Shown here: positions 34,145 through 46,600 of the stretch, one piece after another
Numbering within the stretch: the stretch's first letter is position 1
Layout of the letters: each line of letters begins with the position of its first letter
Source of the DNA: Galbula dea
Lineage: Eukaryota; Chordata; Aves; Piciformes; Galbulidae
Assembly: GCA_013399015.1 (NCBI GenBank)
Contig: VWZX01002368.1
Coordinates: 217,093-281,092 of the forward strand
Reading direction: 5' to 3'
DNA: 64,000 bases
The notes under the pieces: model-generated
Databases searched by the model: none
What the model was told of the DNA's origin: nothing
What the model saw: the letters and a program-made list of their open reading frames with translations, nothing else
Translations under genes and position numbers: made by a program

Positions 34145-37100
34145 TCGTGCTGCGACAACTGTGGCTACTTGTTTTACAGTGTCTGACTCTGAGCCAGTTC
34201 AACTTGCTGAAAAAAACACAGTGCAAAACACAGCGTGCGTTGGAAGATTCATTTAAAAGGAAGAATAGTTGCTGGAGAACAGTCTCTGTAAAACAAAGGG
34301 AAAGTAAGAAATCCTGATCTACACAGAGAAATTTCGAGGGAAGGTGCTTGCCTTATAATGCAATTGGTCAACGCATTTGTCATAGCTATTGCATTCTTCA
34401 TTCTTTCATTGTGTGAAGAGGGGATGGTATAAACCATTTTCTCAGATGCCCCATGTCCATCCCATTCAAATGTATAAATTCCACTGTGGTGCTGTTTTGA
34501 TTTCTAACCTTTAAAAGTTATGAGCTGTGACAGAGAAAATTACAAACTCCCATTTGTTTTGTGTGCTTGTGTGGGGAAGCTCTCTCTGTCAAGCACTATG
34601 AAGCCTGCAGACTTAAGCTGATTTATGAAGCCTTTTCCTTGATTTGCTTGCAGCTGGTATATGTAAGTCCAAATCCAGTTACCACACCTGCAGTAAATCA
34701 GCTGTATATAAATGTTTCCTAACTTGGGACAAAACCCATTAGTGGTTCAATTAAACCTTTAAAAGACTCTTATTTCCTGAGTGTTAGGCTACTACAACTT
34801 TTATGTGTGATTTTAACACATTCTGAAGTGTTAGGCAAACTACAAAGAGCCACTGAGTACCTGGGTGGCAGTTAATGTGTTTTAAGAATGGTTTGCTTCT
34901 AGTAAAAAGGGCTCTGTCATGTAAATGTTGATGTATCATCTCTAATGAGTGGCTTATAAAGCACACAGAAGTTGGTGACTTGGTAGGTTTTGTTGTTTTC
35001 TTAACCTAAGAGACCATCTTTGCCTTTGTGATGCCATTAGGGTTTCATCAGGGACAAGGAAAAAGCTTTAGAGAATGAGAGGAGCAATAAGCCAGTATTT
35101 GGTAATAAATGTTCCCCTCCTCCATCTTCTCCATCCCCTTCTTCCCTTTGTAGACACAGGGATCTGAGTTGGAGTGGACAGTGACCCAGAGCCTCCCTCC
35201 ATACCCCCAGCCACAAAGGATGAGGATGACCCTATGCACAACCATGCCCTAGATCGATTACCCAATAGCTAGAGCACATCCCATTGTGGCAGAAGGAGTT
35301 AGGGCCCCAGAAGTGGAGGGGGCTGGTTTGTTTGGGGGTAATTCAGGCCAGGCACACGGTGCCCCGTTAAATCTACCACTAAAGCTGCTCACTTGAGCAT
35401 TTACACTGCGTTAAAATGAGCCAGAGCTTAAACAGTTCAAGCACAGTAAGTCTTGGGTAACCCATGTAATTTTACTGGCCATATGGATGCTGCTTGCATG
35501 AACCACTGGGCAGTGACAAAGATTGGAGACCTGGTTTACAATTTTATCTTCTTTCTGCTCCTGTAATTCCTTCTCTCCTTCCTTTCCTCTCTCTTTCGTT
35601 CCCTCTTGCAACTCCCAAAATATGTTTCAGCCAACATATCTGAGCAGGTACAGAGAAGTAAACAAGTTGCATCACCACACTAAATTGCTTTCTCTCCCCT
35701 TTCCTCCTCAAAAGCACAGAAGGGAATAGAAAAGGAAGATTAGTTGTGTCAGAGCTCCATCCTGGTGCTGTTCCCGTGCCTTGGATTGCTCGGAGCTGAG
35801 CGTGTATGCTTTGTCTGGGATAAATAACAGTGAAACTCTGTCTCAATTTTCTCTGCAGTTTCTCCCACTTGCATTCATTTTAGAATTTCATTCCTCACTC
35901 TCATTATTGTGAGGCCTGCTGTTCTATGCCCAGGGGAGTCAGGTTAAAACATTTTTATTTACTTTTGGTTTGGTTTGGTTCCACTTTTAACTTCTTCTCT
36001 TCTTCACATTTTTTTGTTTTGTTTCATTTTCCAGTGACTTTGGGAGGAAGGGGGGTGGCAAGGAAGGAGTGACATTTACAGCATGTGTGAGATGCCTTCA
36101 AATGTAAATTCATCTCCTTCAGCATTAGACTGCTGCCTAATTCTTTCCCTAGAAGATCATCTCCGTTTGTGCTTAGTGTCTCTACCACTGGTTTTAGTCT
36201 TGATCTCAAAAGCATCTACATGTAATGAAGAGCACCAGCAGTTGAGGAAATTTTGGATTTCTGGATTGACTTGTGTAGATGATTATTGGATAATGGACTA
36301 TTTGGCAGTTTAGGGGTACCAGTCAAGCTGCAATTTTACCGTCCAAAAGTCTCAGCAGAAGCAGTGGTTTAAAGACTTCACCCTTTCTCTGTGTATTCCC
36401 TGCAGCCTTTTCAGGCTGTCTGTTAGTTGTGCTGATGCTGTAGTTTGAGAGACATGCCATGAAACAGATTATCAACTGGTCTGGGCTAAAAATAATCCTT
36501 AAGCATAGGGAGGAGAGGAGGAGTGGTGTTTTTTTTTCTGCCTGACTCAGTTCACCACTTTACAGAATGATCTCAGAGATGGTTGTAACAGCTCAAACTG
36601 AGGGATAACACAGTGATATGCAAGGATGGAAGCAAAACACTAGAGGTTGGGGAGAGATAGGGACTCTGTAAACAAACTTTCTTCCAGAAATTTTGAACTC
36701 CTACTTGACCACCAGGTTTTGATGGGTTTGATGTACCTTGCTGCAAAGATTTTCAGATGTTTTAACAATGCCTCTGTATAATAACTTCTGCTCTTGCAGC
36801 AGCTACCATATTGATATCTCAGTACCAGTGCTCTAAAGTTGGTAAGTTATTACAAGCCCACCTTTGCTAGGAGTTGCTGAGGCAGAAATCCACGTCCCAT
36901 TTGTCTGCTGTTGATCTGAGAACAGTAACCTTTGCAGAAGGCCAGAGCAATAATGTATTAAACCAAAGCCACTAAATCTGAGAGCACATCTGTCAAAACA
37001 CTCAGATATAAAAGGTAATGTAAACTTCTGAAGCATTGCTCAAAAAGGACATCCACTAATAGAGAAATCACTGGTTAAATGGCTTCTGAGGTGAGGATGA

Positions 37101-40100
37101 TGAGTATTTCCTTACCTGTGTGACAGGTATGTGAGGATGAGGAGCTGTTTATGGAAGAGGCTCAGGAGACTGAGATGCTCTCTGCCTGTTTGTAGTGGAA
37201 GAACCATGGGCAAACCCATGTGGGTTAGCAGACCACTAGACCATCTAAACACTCTTAAGGGGCAAAGTTCAATCAGCTTTCACTCCAAAGAGCATTATCA
37301 GTGTATAGCACTAATCCTATGTAACAGTACTCCAGCCTGACACAGGTACTGTGAAGTAGATCTTGGTGACGTAGGTTGCCCTTACCAGTTTAGCAAAGAC
37401 AATAAGATGCTGTCAAAGTCAACAAGCCAAAATACTTCCTTGAATTATACTGCTTTTCTGATGGATGGCAACAAGTCCTTGTCCTGAGTGGTTATCAATA
37501 GTTAACATGCCATGAACTCTGTAATATTAAAATTACTGCCCAGTTATTTTTGATCCTCTCAACTTATTTGGTGTTTGGTTGTAGCATTTTTTTTTTTGAG
37601 GGATTATTTTTTTAACTTTAGCTGTGACCATGGTGCTTTGAGCTTAGAAGTGCTCTGCTCGGTCAGTCAAGTGCCCGTGTCTCTGTGTGTGCCATGGCAG
37701 GCTGGGTCTAGAGGATTGGTGTAGTCTGCACTTAGATAGCACTGGGTCGGATTTCAGCTCTTCCAGCCTCTGCAGTATCATTTTGGTTTCAATTTTAAAG
37801 CAGGAGGGAAGTCATCTTAAAATATTCACAGATATTCAGATGCACAGGAGGGTTGTAGTGAAGATTTCCTGATCTTTCACTTTTCAAGGACAGAAACAGG
37901 AAAAAATCGTGCAGCTCACTCAAATCCTCATTCAGAAAACAGCAGATTTATTGTGGCTGGAGACATCCTGCTGTTAGGGTTGCTGGGAAGGAGAGGGCCC
38001 AAGATTCCTATTCATGCACAGTAATGCTGTTTTTCCCCATTTCTTTCTTTTATGTCTCCCACCTATTTAAATTACATGACCATGCTCTTACCCCTAGTCT
38101 TCCCCAGCCATGTGTGCCTCTCCAACTCTGCATATCTTGTTGCTTTTCCCCTGCTGTGCCGCTCTTGTGTGCAATGGCAGCAGCAAAGTAAAGTCAACTG
38201 AAATGCTGATCTCCGAAGCACTGGCACACAGTGCTTTAGAGATTAGGATTTTAGTGCATTATACTCAGCTGCTAGCAGAGCAAAGCAGTGTGACAAGGAA
38301 AACACAGTGCTGGAGCCAAGGGTTCTGCCTTGAAGCCCAGTCCCTCCAGGCAAAGCACTTTGCGCTTCTCCTCCTGCAAAACGTGTTGGTGAACGTATGC
38401 ATGGAAGGGTTTGAGTTTACTCAGTAGATGAAGAGGAATATCCAGAGGCAGGTTGAGAGCCTTTTCATCTAAATCACATGTATTATTAAGAAAAAAGAAA
38501 AAACAGCTAAGAAAACAAAGTTTTATAGCAAGATTTTTCTAACCGATTCTTCTGTGTTCTCATTGTTTCATTTCCTTTGCTGTATTTAGCTGTTTTATTT
38601 TCCCAGAAGCTAAGGAAGAGGGGAGTTTTTTCCCTTTGTTCCCACAGACATGTAAACTCATCTTGCAGCTGTACCAATTTGCTTTAGGTCCTGGTCTCTT
38701 CGTCGAGGTTCTTGGACGATACAGGCATTTTGGGAGATGCAGTCTAGTATGAGAACTAAAAGTAGGCTTGCTGCTTTGGCCAGTTTCCAACAAGCCTGGC
38801 TGAGTTTTGTTGTGCAGTTGCCAATTGCCACCGGAGCTGCTGCCTGCGTGCAGGTTAGTCTGTGAGTACCCTCAGCCAATTCTGGAAGGTTGACCACGGG
38901 ATTTTTGTACACTTCAAAGAAGGCCATGCTAATTAATGCCCTCAGCTAGTGTCTACTCTTCATTGATTTTGAAAGAATCATTATTTAATGACATAAAGTA
39001 ATTTTAAAAACTTGGTAACCTCTAATATCTTTATCAAATAACAGATAATCAGACGTTTTTTGGTGCATGGTTTTTCCATTGGCTTAAGGCCACTTAGTTA
39101 TATAAATATTAACACTTTCTACTGCTGGGTTTAAATCCTATTTAAAAGTGCTTCTATTCTGTGTTCAGAAGGGAAGGAAATAATATCAGGTACCATAATA
39201 AATTCTGTCTTCTGGAACAGACAACTGTTTTTCTGGCACTGGCTGAGGTTTGTACTGTGTGCAGGTGTCAGTAAGCATCTGTCTCTCTAGCTCTTGGTCT
39301 GTTCAGAAGCTCATAGCACTGTTTAGTTTCGGCATCCCATTTCTCCTCCTCCTCAGCACCACACCTTGTTCCTGTTCCCTTTCATTTTCTTAAAACTTTG
39401 TCCATTGGCACTGCTTTCCCTCCCAGCTTTCTGCTGATTTTCACTTCTTCTTTGCCTTCTGGTATTACTTTAACCTTGACCTGACCTTCAAACATAAGTG
39501 AGTTTTGTTGTCTTTGAAAACGGACACTTCTTGCACCTGGGTGTTTTAGCACTCTTTCTATTCTGATCTCCTTCTCCTGTCATTGCTCTATAATATGCTG
39601 TAGGTTTCTTTCCTGCATATTCTGTGACTTAAAATGCTGATCTCTTTTTCTGCTTTTTAATTTAAATAATTTACCCTTTGCAATCATCATTAACTGGGAT
39701 TTTCCTCTTTTTCCTCTTTTACTACCTTGTTGCTGTGAAGCCACGAGGCACAAACTGCAGATGTCCCACTGGTTTTCTGCTTTTCACATTCTTGATAACT
39801 ACTTTTAACAATAAATTCACCTTCTTGTTGCATGTAGTCCTGCACTTTCAGCAGTCTCCAAGAACTTCTCTCAAATTCATGGTCTTACCCACTGAAATCA
39901 CAGATTCAGAGAGTATGTCATCCAGCTGTAGTTCATGGTCTGCTCTCTGCCACCTTCTCCCAATTTTTTTTAATTCCTTTTCTTCCTTGCTCTTGATTTT
40001 GCTGTATTTTCCATATGAAAGCAGAGTCTGGTAGCTTTGAAGCATCCCATAAGTGGCCATTTATATTTCTGTTGTCTCTTTTTCCCTTGTAAACATGAGA

Positions 40101-41257
40101 AGTTGGCTCTCACCTTGCTGAGGTTAGGCACAGTGGGACATAAAAAATGAGTCCTTGAGCTCAAGTCCTCCTTAGTGTAAGTTGAAGCACACACCTGGCT
40201 GCTCCGCACGTGGACTGGGAGTTACATACACATGAGCCATCCCGTACCCCATCTGTGTGGCTACAGACATCCCCTCTCTCATCATCTGAAAGCACTGAGC
40301 CCACACTCGAGCCATGGTCTGATCAATGTCCCCTCCAGTCCCTCTGGATTCTGGCTCTGAAGAGCCTCCCCTGTTCATCTTCTCTCTTTGAGAAGGTGCT
40401 GAAAAAGCAGCCCTAGGAGGGGAAGCAAAACAAGGCAGAGGAAAATCATCAGAGGCAATAAAGAGGCAGAAAGGTCAAGAAAAGTAAGGATGAATTACAG
40501 CCTTTCAGCTGTAGCCAGGAAGAGTACACCAGAGGCTGTGATGTGTTTCTCCAGAGGGAGGACATAGTCCAGAGAGCTTCCAGCACATGCTATACCTTAT
40601 AAATAAATAAACAAATAAATAAGTAATGTGCATATGGCAGAATTGTGAATATAATAGGATTGCAAAATAGAAAATACCTGATTTTTTTCCACAAATGGAA
40701 GTGTTGTACAAGCAGAAATCCAATTATCAAATACTGCTTTTCACCAGAAGTGGCAGATTGTCACTGTCAGGGTTGGTCCCCTGAGTCCCTAGTGGCTTAG
40801 ATGGGTGGTGAGCTGTTGTGGGCACAATCTGTTTTGTAGGATGTAGTAGCATTTCTTAGCTCTCTGTACATACAGTGCCTGTCCTGGAAGTGCCTTGGCA
40901 TTGTGTTCACCATCCCTTGTGTGTCTTGTTTCCATGTGAAGGAAGAGGGACCCCGAGTGTGGGTGGATGCCTGTTGGGGACCTGCAGCAGCATAGTGTGC
41001 TGTCCCCCAGTCCAGAAGCAGATGTGGCAATTGATGCAACTGTTGATGTATTTGAAAAGTGTAAAAATGAAGATTTGCATTGGAACTTTGCTTCTTTATG
41101 GGTAGGAAAAGTCTTGCAATTGGGAAGTCTTTACACTTGGTTAACCTTCATCAGAGAGAGTCTTTTTTTGTATGTGCAATCCCACCCAACATTCATGTCT
41201 GACCCATAGCACTGCATCAGATCCAGTGCAGAACCATCACTATGAGGAAAACATTCA
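34145..41257. other. Non-coding stretch with low-complexity tracts
   Basis: No exon or interspersed repeat was recognised across 7.1 kb. Local features are a pyrimidine-rich tract at 35551-35605, a (GGTTT)3-like run at 35966-35980, T10 near 37588, and a T/C-rich area at 39690-39720. Open frames reach 118 codons (39678-40034, plus) with hydrophobic, low-complexity translations typical of T-rich DNA. Confidence 0.5.
40599..40624 (+). repeat. (AAAT)n microsatellite
   Basis: About six imperfect AAAT units (ataaataaataaacaaat and onward), with one C interruption. Confidence 0.9.
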
Positions 41258-41382
41258 CTGGCAGGCTGGACAGGGCTTTGAGTGTCCTGTTAGAGTGAAA
41301 GACCTTCCTGCCTATGGCAGAGAGATTGGACTAGCTGATCTTTTAGTTCCTTCCAACTGAAACTGCTCTGTGATTCTATGAA
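41258..41382 (+). mobile_element. CR1 LINE 3'-end fragment
   Basis: The plus strand reads ggctggacagggctttgag, a diverged middle, then ggactagctgatcttttag, ttccttccaac and the tail ctgtgattctatga. This is the CR1 3' UTR with one to two terminal 8-mer units. The copy lacks all coding sequence. Confidence 0.9.
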
Positions 41383-41868
41383 AATCATTGTGCCTAGTCA
41401 GTTATATTTCAGGACGGGCTGATTCTTAACAGGAAAATAACGTTGGCTTTGTCTTGGGTTGCAGGGAGAGAATACATAAAGAGGGTCCTAGGTTTTCTTC
41501 GTTTTCTAATGCCTCAATAAAGCTATTAAGGTAACATTAGAAAGTCAAACTCAACACCCCCCACACGAGCAGCAAACCTCCAACACATCCACTAAAATCG
41601 AGTGTATTTGAATTATTGTGCAGCAAATCTGTGTCTGCAGTAGGTCTATGTGATCAAAAAGTAGTGCAGTGATGCATTCTCTTAAGTACATCTATACCAT
41701 GTTTTCTCTGAGCAGCCTAATGCTCTCCATTTAGGGCTTGTGTGTGAGCAGCGCTGGTCCCTAACCTGGGGCTTTTTTTCATAAAGGAGAGAGGGAGAAA
41801 GAAAGAAATTACAATCCCATTAATTTATTTATTTTACATGTATGCTTTCAAAATGAAGCTGGTGGAAT
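41383..41868. other. Non-coding, nothing recognised
   Basis: Unique sequence with an aataaa near 41515 and A/G-rich sequence around 41785-41805. No gene or repeat was supported. Confidence 0.5.
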
Positions 41869-41878
41869 TTTTAGACCA

Positions 41879-42420
41879 CGATTTGACTGCTCAGCACTGG
41901 CCCTCTGTCATTACTCGTTCTGGCTGCCCGAGAGTGTTTTTTCGGTCTCTGCCCTTAATCTCTTAATTTGGATGATGCATTGGGAGGACTCTACAGTAGG
42001 TATGGTGCAGAGCTGGTGCTTGTTCTGTACTGGGTACTGCCTGATGATGGGATCGTTGAGAAGCTGGTCTGCTCTCTGACCCTGAGCCAGCTGAGGAGCA
42101 GCTTAGCAATGCCAGACACAGCGTGGTCTAGTGGTCTAAAATCCTACGAACCAGGGAATAATCTGCAGTGTGACGCTGATTCTCTCTGTGCCCATCAGGT
42201 CCTGCTGCCTGTTCTGCGATGGGGACCGGTTGCCACATGGCTGCAGCGCAGCTGTTCAGCCTTTAAGCTCACTGCTGTTTGTCTGTGTCCAGGGTCTGAT
42301 TTTACAGGGCTCTTGCTGCGTGGGAATGAAGGGAAGCCCTGGCACTTCCTCGGTGTAAGCCAGACTGGTTCTCGCTCTTGGCAGAGAGGATGGTGTCGAT
42401 GCAGTGGGCTTACTGCCGCA
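41879..42420. other. CpG-richer block containing a MIR-like piece
   Basis: I count about 16 CpGs in 540 bp (about 29 per kb), well above background, together with higher G+C. Overlapping open frames of 60-160 codons appear on both strands, as expected where stop codons are rarer in GC-richer DNA; none shows a domain. A MIR-like segment lies in the middle. It could be a conserved element, a weak promoter or simply a GC-richer patch. Confidence 0.3.
42112..42215 (+). mobile_element. MIR-type SINE relic
   Basis: The words cagcgtggtctagtggtcta (tRNA-derived head), aaccaggga, cagtgtgacgctg and ctctctgtgcccatcag follow the MIR order, including the late 'tctctgtgcctcag' segment. An internal deletion removes part of the core. 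Identified by eye. Confidence 0.48.
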
Positions 42421-42431
42421 GAGGAGGTGTG

Positions 42432-43197
42432 GGTGCTGTGGGGCAGCTGATGCCTTTATGGGATGGAGTGGCTTGCTGCTGTTCCCACTGTTATTTACCT
42501 GGTGGTGCAGGGGTGATTGCTGTGCTGCAGACACAGGGAGCCGGCAGTGTTGCTGTTGCTCACCGCCTGCTCTCACTCTGCCAGATTTACTCCAGAGAAA
42601 GTCCAGAGAGATGGCCCAAATTGTGCAGAGCCAACAGGTCTACCCCATGCCCCACCCCAGCAATTTGTCTGTAAACCCAAGTTATTTGTGCCCACTTGCT
42701 TGAGCACAGTGTGAGTTGGTAGGCTGTCAAACTGTGAGTTCCTGCCTCTAGCTATAAACTCTGGGAGAGGCAATATAAAAACAAAACAAGAAAAGAACTT
42801 CCAAACACAAGAAGTGGTTTGTGTGAAAGGGTGGGAAAATGATGCTAGATTTTTCCAGAAGCTGATACCTATAAAAGCAGAAGTCAGGGCATCGCAGCCT
42901 CTTGTGCCACTGGGGAGCAATGCAGAGAGGTTAGAGCTGCCAACAGCACGTGTTGCACCATGCTGTTCTGCTGCTTTCTCATGAGGTTTTCCTGGTGCCA
43001 TGCTTTCTGGAAGTACTCTGCCTTCTGCCAAACCACGTGTGGCAGCCTCAAGCTAATGGGATGGGTTGGTCTGAGCATCCCAGGAACCTTTTCCAGTGCT
43101 TTGCAAGACTTCACGTCTTGAAGACTTGCAAACCACATCAGTAATCTGACCTTCTTTCACATAATATTTAGTCACTTACACAAAAGCATCTTTCTAT
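42432..43197. other. Non-coding; chance open frames only
   Basis: Several 65-150-codon open frames overlap on both strands between 42378 and 43031. They contradict one another, show no domain, and none has a convincing splice context. No repeat was recognised. Confidence 0.45.
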
Positions 43198-43275
43198 CTG
43201 TCCTTTCTCTCTCTCCTCTCTCTCTTTCTTCTTCCCTTTCTCCTTCCTTTATTTTCTTTTTCTATTTATTCTCCC
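43198..43275 (+). repeat. Polypyrimidine (CT-rich) tract
   Basis: About 75 bases of almost pure C/T on the plus strand (tctctctcctctctctcttt and similar). Such homopurine-homopyrimidine tracts are common in bird introns and can adopt triplex structures. Confidence 0.9.
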
Positions 43276-43584
43276 ATGAAAGAAAAGTATCCATTGCTCA
43301 ACATCTTACAGATAAATGCTGTCCTGCCATAAAGCACTGTGATTTGATGCAGGGAAGCTGCTTCCAGAAGAAAACCTGTGATGTGCTGAGGCAGTGCCAA
43401 ATTGCTGGGTCAGATTTCCCTGAGCTAAGTGAAGATCTGAGTGGTGGTCAGACTCATACCTCTGCTTCTCACAGAGATGCTGGTTCAGTCACATAAAAGA
43501 GGTTTTTGCTTTTTATTAACTGTTTCAAGCTGTATAAATAACTATTTTTAATTTTATTTGTGTCATATATGCACACATACTTAT

Positions 43585-43665
43585 TAAAAAAAAAAACCAC
43601 ACAAAAACCCAAAACCAGACCAAAACCAACCAAACAAAAAACAAACAAAAACCAACCAACCAATC
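43585..43665 (+). repeat. A/C-only low-complexity tract
   Basis: Starts with an A11 run and continues as AAAC and AACC words (accaaccaaacaaaaaacaa) almost without G or T for about 80 bases. It is probably a degraded (CAAA)n/(CCAA)n microsatellite. Confidence 0.9.
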
Positions 43666-46600
43666 AAAAACATTACCAAGAAAATTAGTCTCCAATGGTT
43701 ACTTTTCTCCTGCATCTTAAAACAAGTGCTTCAAGCTGCAGGTCATTTTTAGAAATCCCCAGGAGCTTCAGCATCAGAGTAAGGTATCCCATATTTATTA
43801 AGCCACTATCTTCACAGGCTTTAGCTATGTGCACAGCAGTGATGGCAGCCACCGGTCTCACTGCTTGTTTACTTGCATATTTGTACTTCAGATACACATT
43901 ACAGGGTTGGGGTTGAGAGGCTGAGTGCTTCCAGAAGGCACTGTATTGCTGATGTTGGGGCCTTACTGCACCTGGCTGTAGTGGATGAACACAAACCTAG
44001 TAAATAATGAAACATGAGATTCCCTATCAGATAACGTCGTGCTGCTAATTCGAGAGTGAGGGAGATGGTGAAGTCTTGAGCATGGATTCTAAGAAGGGAG
44101 GGAATGGTCAGCAGCAGTGGTTTAATTCTTGTACAGAATATACAGGCAGAAACATATACTTTTGTGAGTGCTTTAAAAAACCAAAACAACTGCAAGGCAG
44201 AAAACCATCTAGCAGAAAGCCTTTAAATATAGAGGGTGTTAAATCCAGGTGACATGGATGGGGTCAGATCTGCTCTTAATGGCATTTTCCCTTTGTAATT
44301 CCTGAGAGTTGGGTTTTTTCAAACTATTTGGGGTTTTTTTAATGTTTCTGTGCAGACACTATATTACATTGGCATTGATTCACTGAGTTTATTTGTCAGC
44401 AGTAAAATGAATGAAATTCTAGAGGTACAATTTCAGCCAGCTGCTGTTGTTTACTAGTGAGACTACCAGTGACCCTTACCATCTATAAATACTTCACTGT
44501 GAATTCAAAGCAGTGAACTATCCAGTAGTTTTTCTCTTACTTATGTTTCCTAGGTATTTTTTGTTTTGCCCTTTTATTTAGTTTTCATTATTGTTATTTT
44601 CAGTCTCATCTCCACTGCTTCAAGAAAAGACAGACATTAAGGGGAAGATTAATTGCTACCAAAGAGTAGACATACTCATTCATTAAAAGACTCATCAAGT
44701 TGGTAGACCGTGTGAAGATTTTGCTCCAGTCTGTGTGGTGCTGACTTTTGGTAATGGCCTTTTAAAGTGAAAATTCAGATTATAAAATATCTGAGCATTA
44801 TTTTTAGCTCTTCTGAGCTCATCATTCTTATTAAGGAGAAAGTTGGTTGCAGTCATTGATTAGTTACAATTGTAACTTCCAAATGGCTTTAGGCAGTGTT
44901 GCAGAAGGATTGTAGTTTCTAATCCTCCTCCTCAGGTTTTTTATTCTTTTTTTCTTTTCACTAGTTTTGGAGGTTTGACATAGACCACTAGGTCTTTTAT
45001 TTTATCACAAGAGATGAAAAAAACCCACTGTTTGTGCTCAAGCCTAGCTCAGCCTTAAAAGGCACTATGAAAGGATTTGCTCCTCAGTAGTCCAGCCTCT
45101 TGCCAAATAAAATTCACCCAGTCCCTCCATGACACTGAGCATCTCAGTCTGCATTATTGCTTCCCTTTAGACAAAAACTCAGACAACAGTGCCAGACCCA
45201 GATCAGAGTTTCCACAGATCTTATTAGCTTTTGTTAGAAATTTTGTGTTAGTTGGATGTTCAGCTTTTCCACCTGCTGTGAGGGTATGCTGAGCTCACAT
45301 TTCTACGTTCTTGCTGCAGGGAGGGAGGTTATGAATTTGACTTTCATGCAGCAGAGCAAGCTGATGCCTCCTTACCTGGCCTTACACCTCTAGAAATTGG
45401 TGTGGATACTGTTGACACCGCTGGATTGAGCAAAATCTCTGACAAAAAGGCATTTTTGGTGCCATTCATCAGAAAATTAAACAGCCAGGTGGAGATGGTT
45501 GCTCCCTATGGGTCTGTGTTGGGATGTGAAGGGAGATCTCACACCTCTTAGCAGAGCACTGGGGGCACCAGTCAGCCTCTGTCAATCTCTGCCAATAAGG
45601 CTGTTCCACTTTCTGCATTTATAGGGTCAGAGTGAATAAGAGACTTCACTGCCTCAGTGTTAGGACTGTTGGTAGTGCTGCTGGCTGTTCATTGCACCTT
45701 TATACAGAGCAGAGATGCTTCCAAACAGAAAACTGGCAAGGACCCACCCAAGAAGGGGTGGGAGTTATACAGGAGCTTCTCTATTATTACTAAAACTGAG
45801 CCCAAACCAAACGTTTTCTCAAAAGAAAAACCCAACAAAGACATTTCTTGTCATATACTTTGTTTTATTTCGGTCAGCCTCCAGTTTTGTTTCTAAACCA
45901 GATTATTCATACAGCCCCTGACTGCTACAGGATTTGAAGTCAATAAACTCCTAAGGACAGGCGGTGCTAAATTTGCACCAGATCAAAATGATGTACAGTA
46001 GCACACTGGGAATATGTAAACCAAAGAAGCAAGCATGTTTGGGGTTCAGCTGCTTTTTGATCCCAGGCAAGTGAGATTTTTCTTCAGCAAAATACATTTC
46101 TCATTTTCCAGTCAACTGTTGTTACAGTATTTTCTTCAAACCTTCCTGCAGGGAGTATTTTTCTAGCTACATCTTTTCTTTCACTGACCAGAGGATCTTT
46201 TGCTATCTGGAAATAGTGGTTTTGATGAGAGGATAGCAGAAGTCATTTGAGGACTTACTCTTGCAGTCTTCTCTCATGAGCAACCATACAACTTGATGAA
46301 ATGGCTGAATTTGGAGATACAATTTACAACTGTCCTCCTTTATTTCCTACATTAAAACGTATAAAAACTGCTTCCAAACTTCTCCTGATGAGATATTCTC
46401 CTTCATTCTACCACTTGTGTCCTAAGTACAATGAGAAGCATTTTCTATCTCTGATGATCTTTGCAGTATCACAGCAAACACAAAGAGCTGTTAGTCTCTG
46501 GAAACTTTTGCAGAGAAGCTTATTACTGTTTGGTCGTATTTTAAAATAGGAAATTAATTCTAAGCTATGTTGCCTAAATGGCTGAGCTTTGTCTTTTTAC

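Noticed and set aside
41968..42450. 160-codon plus-strand open frame
   Set aside because: It overlaps a MIR-like SINE and several conflicting frames on both strands in a GC-richer patch. No domain was seen.
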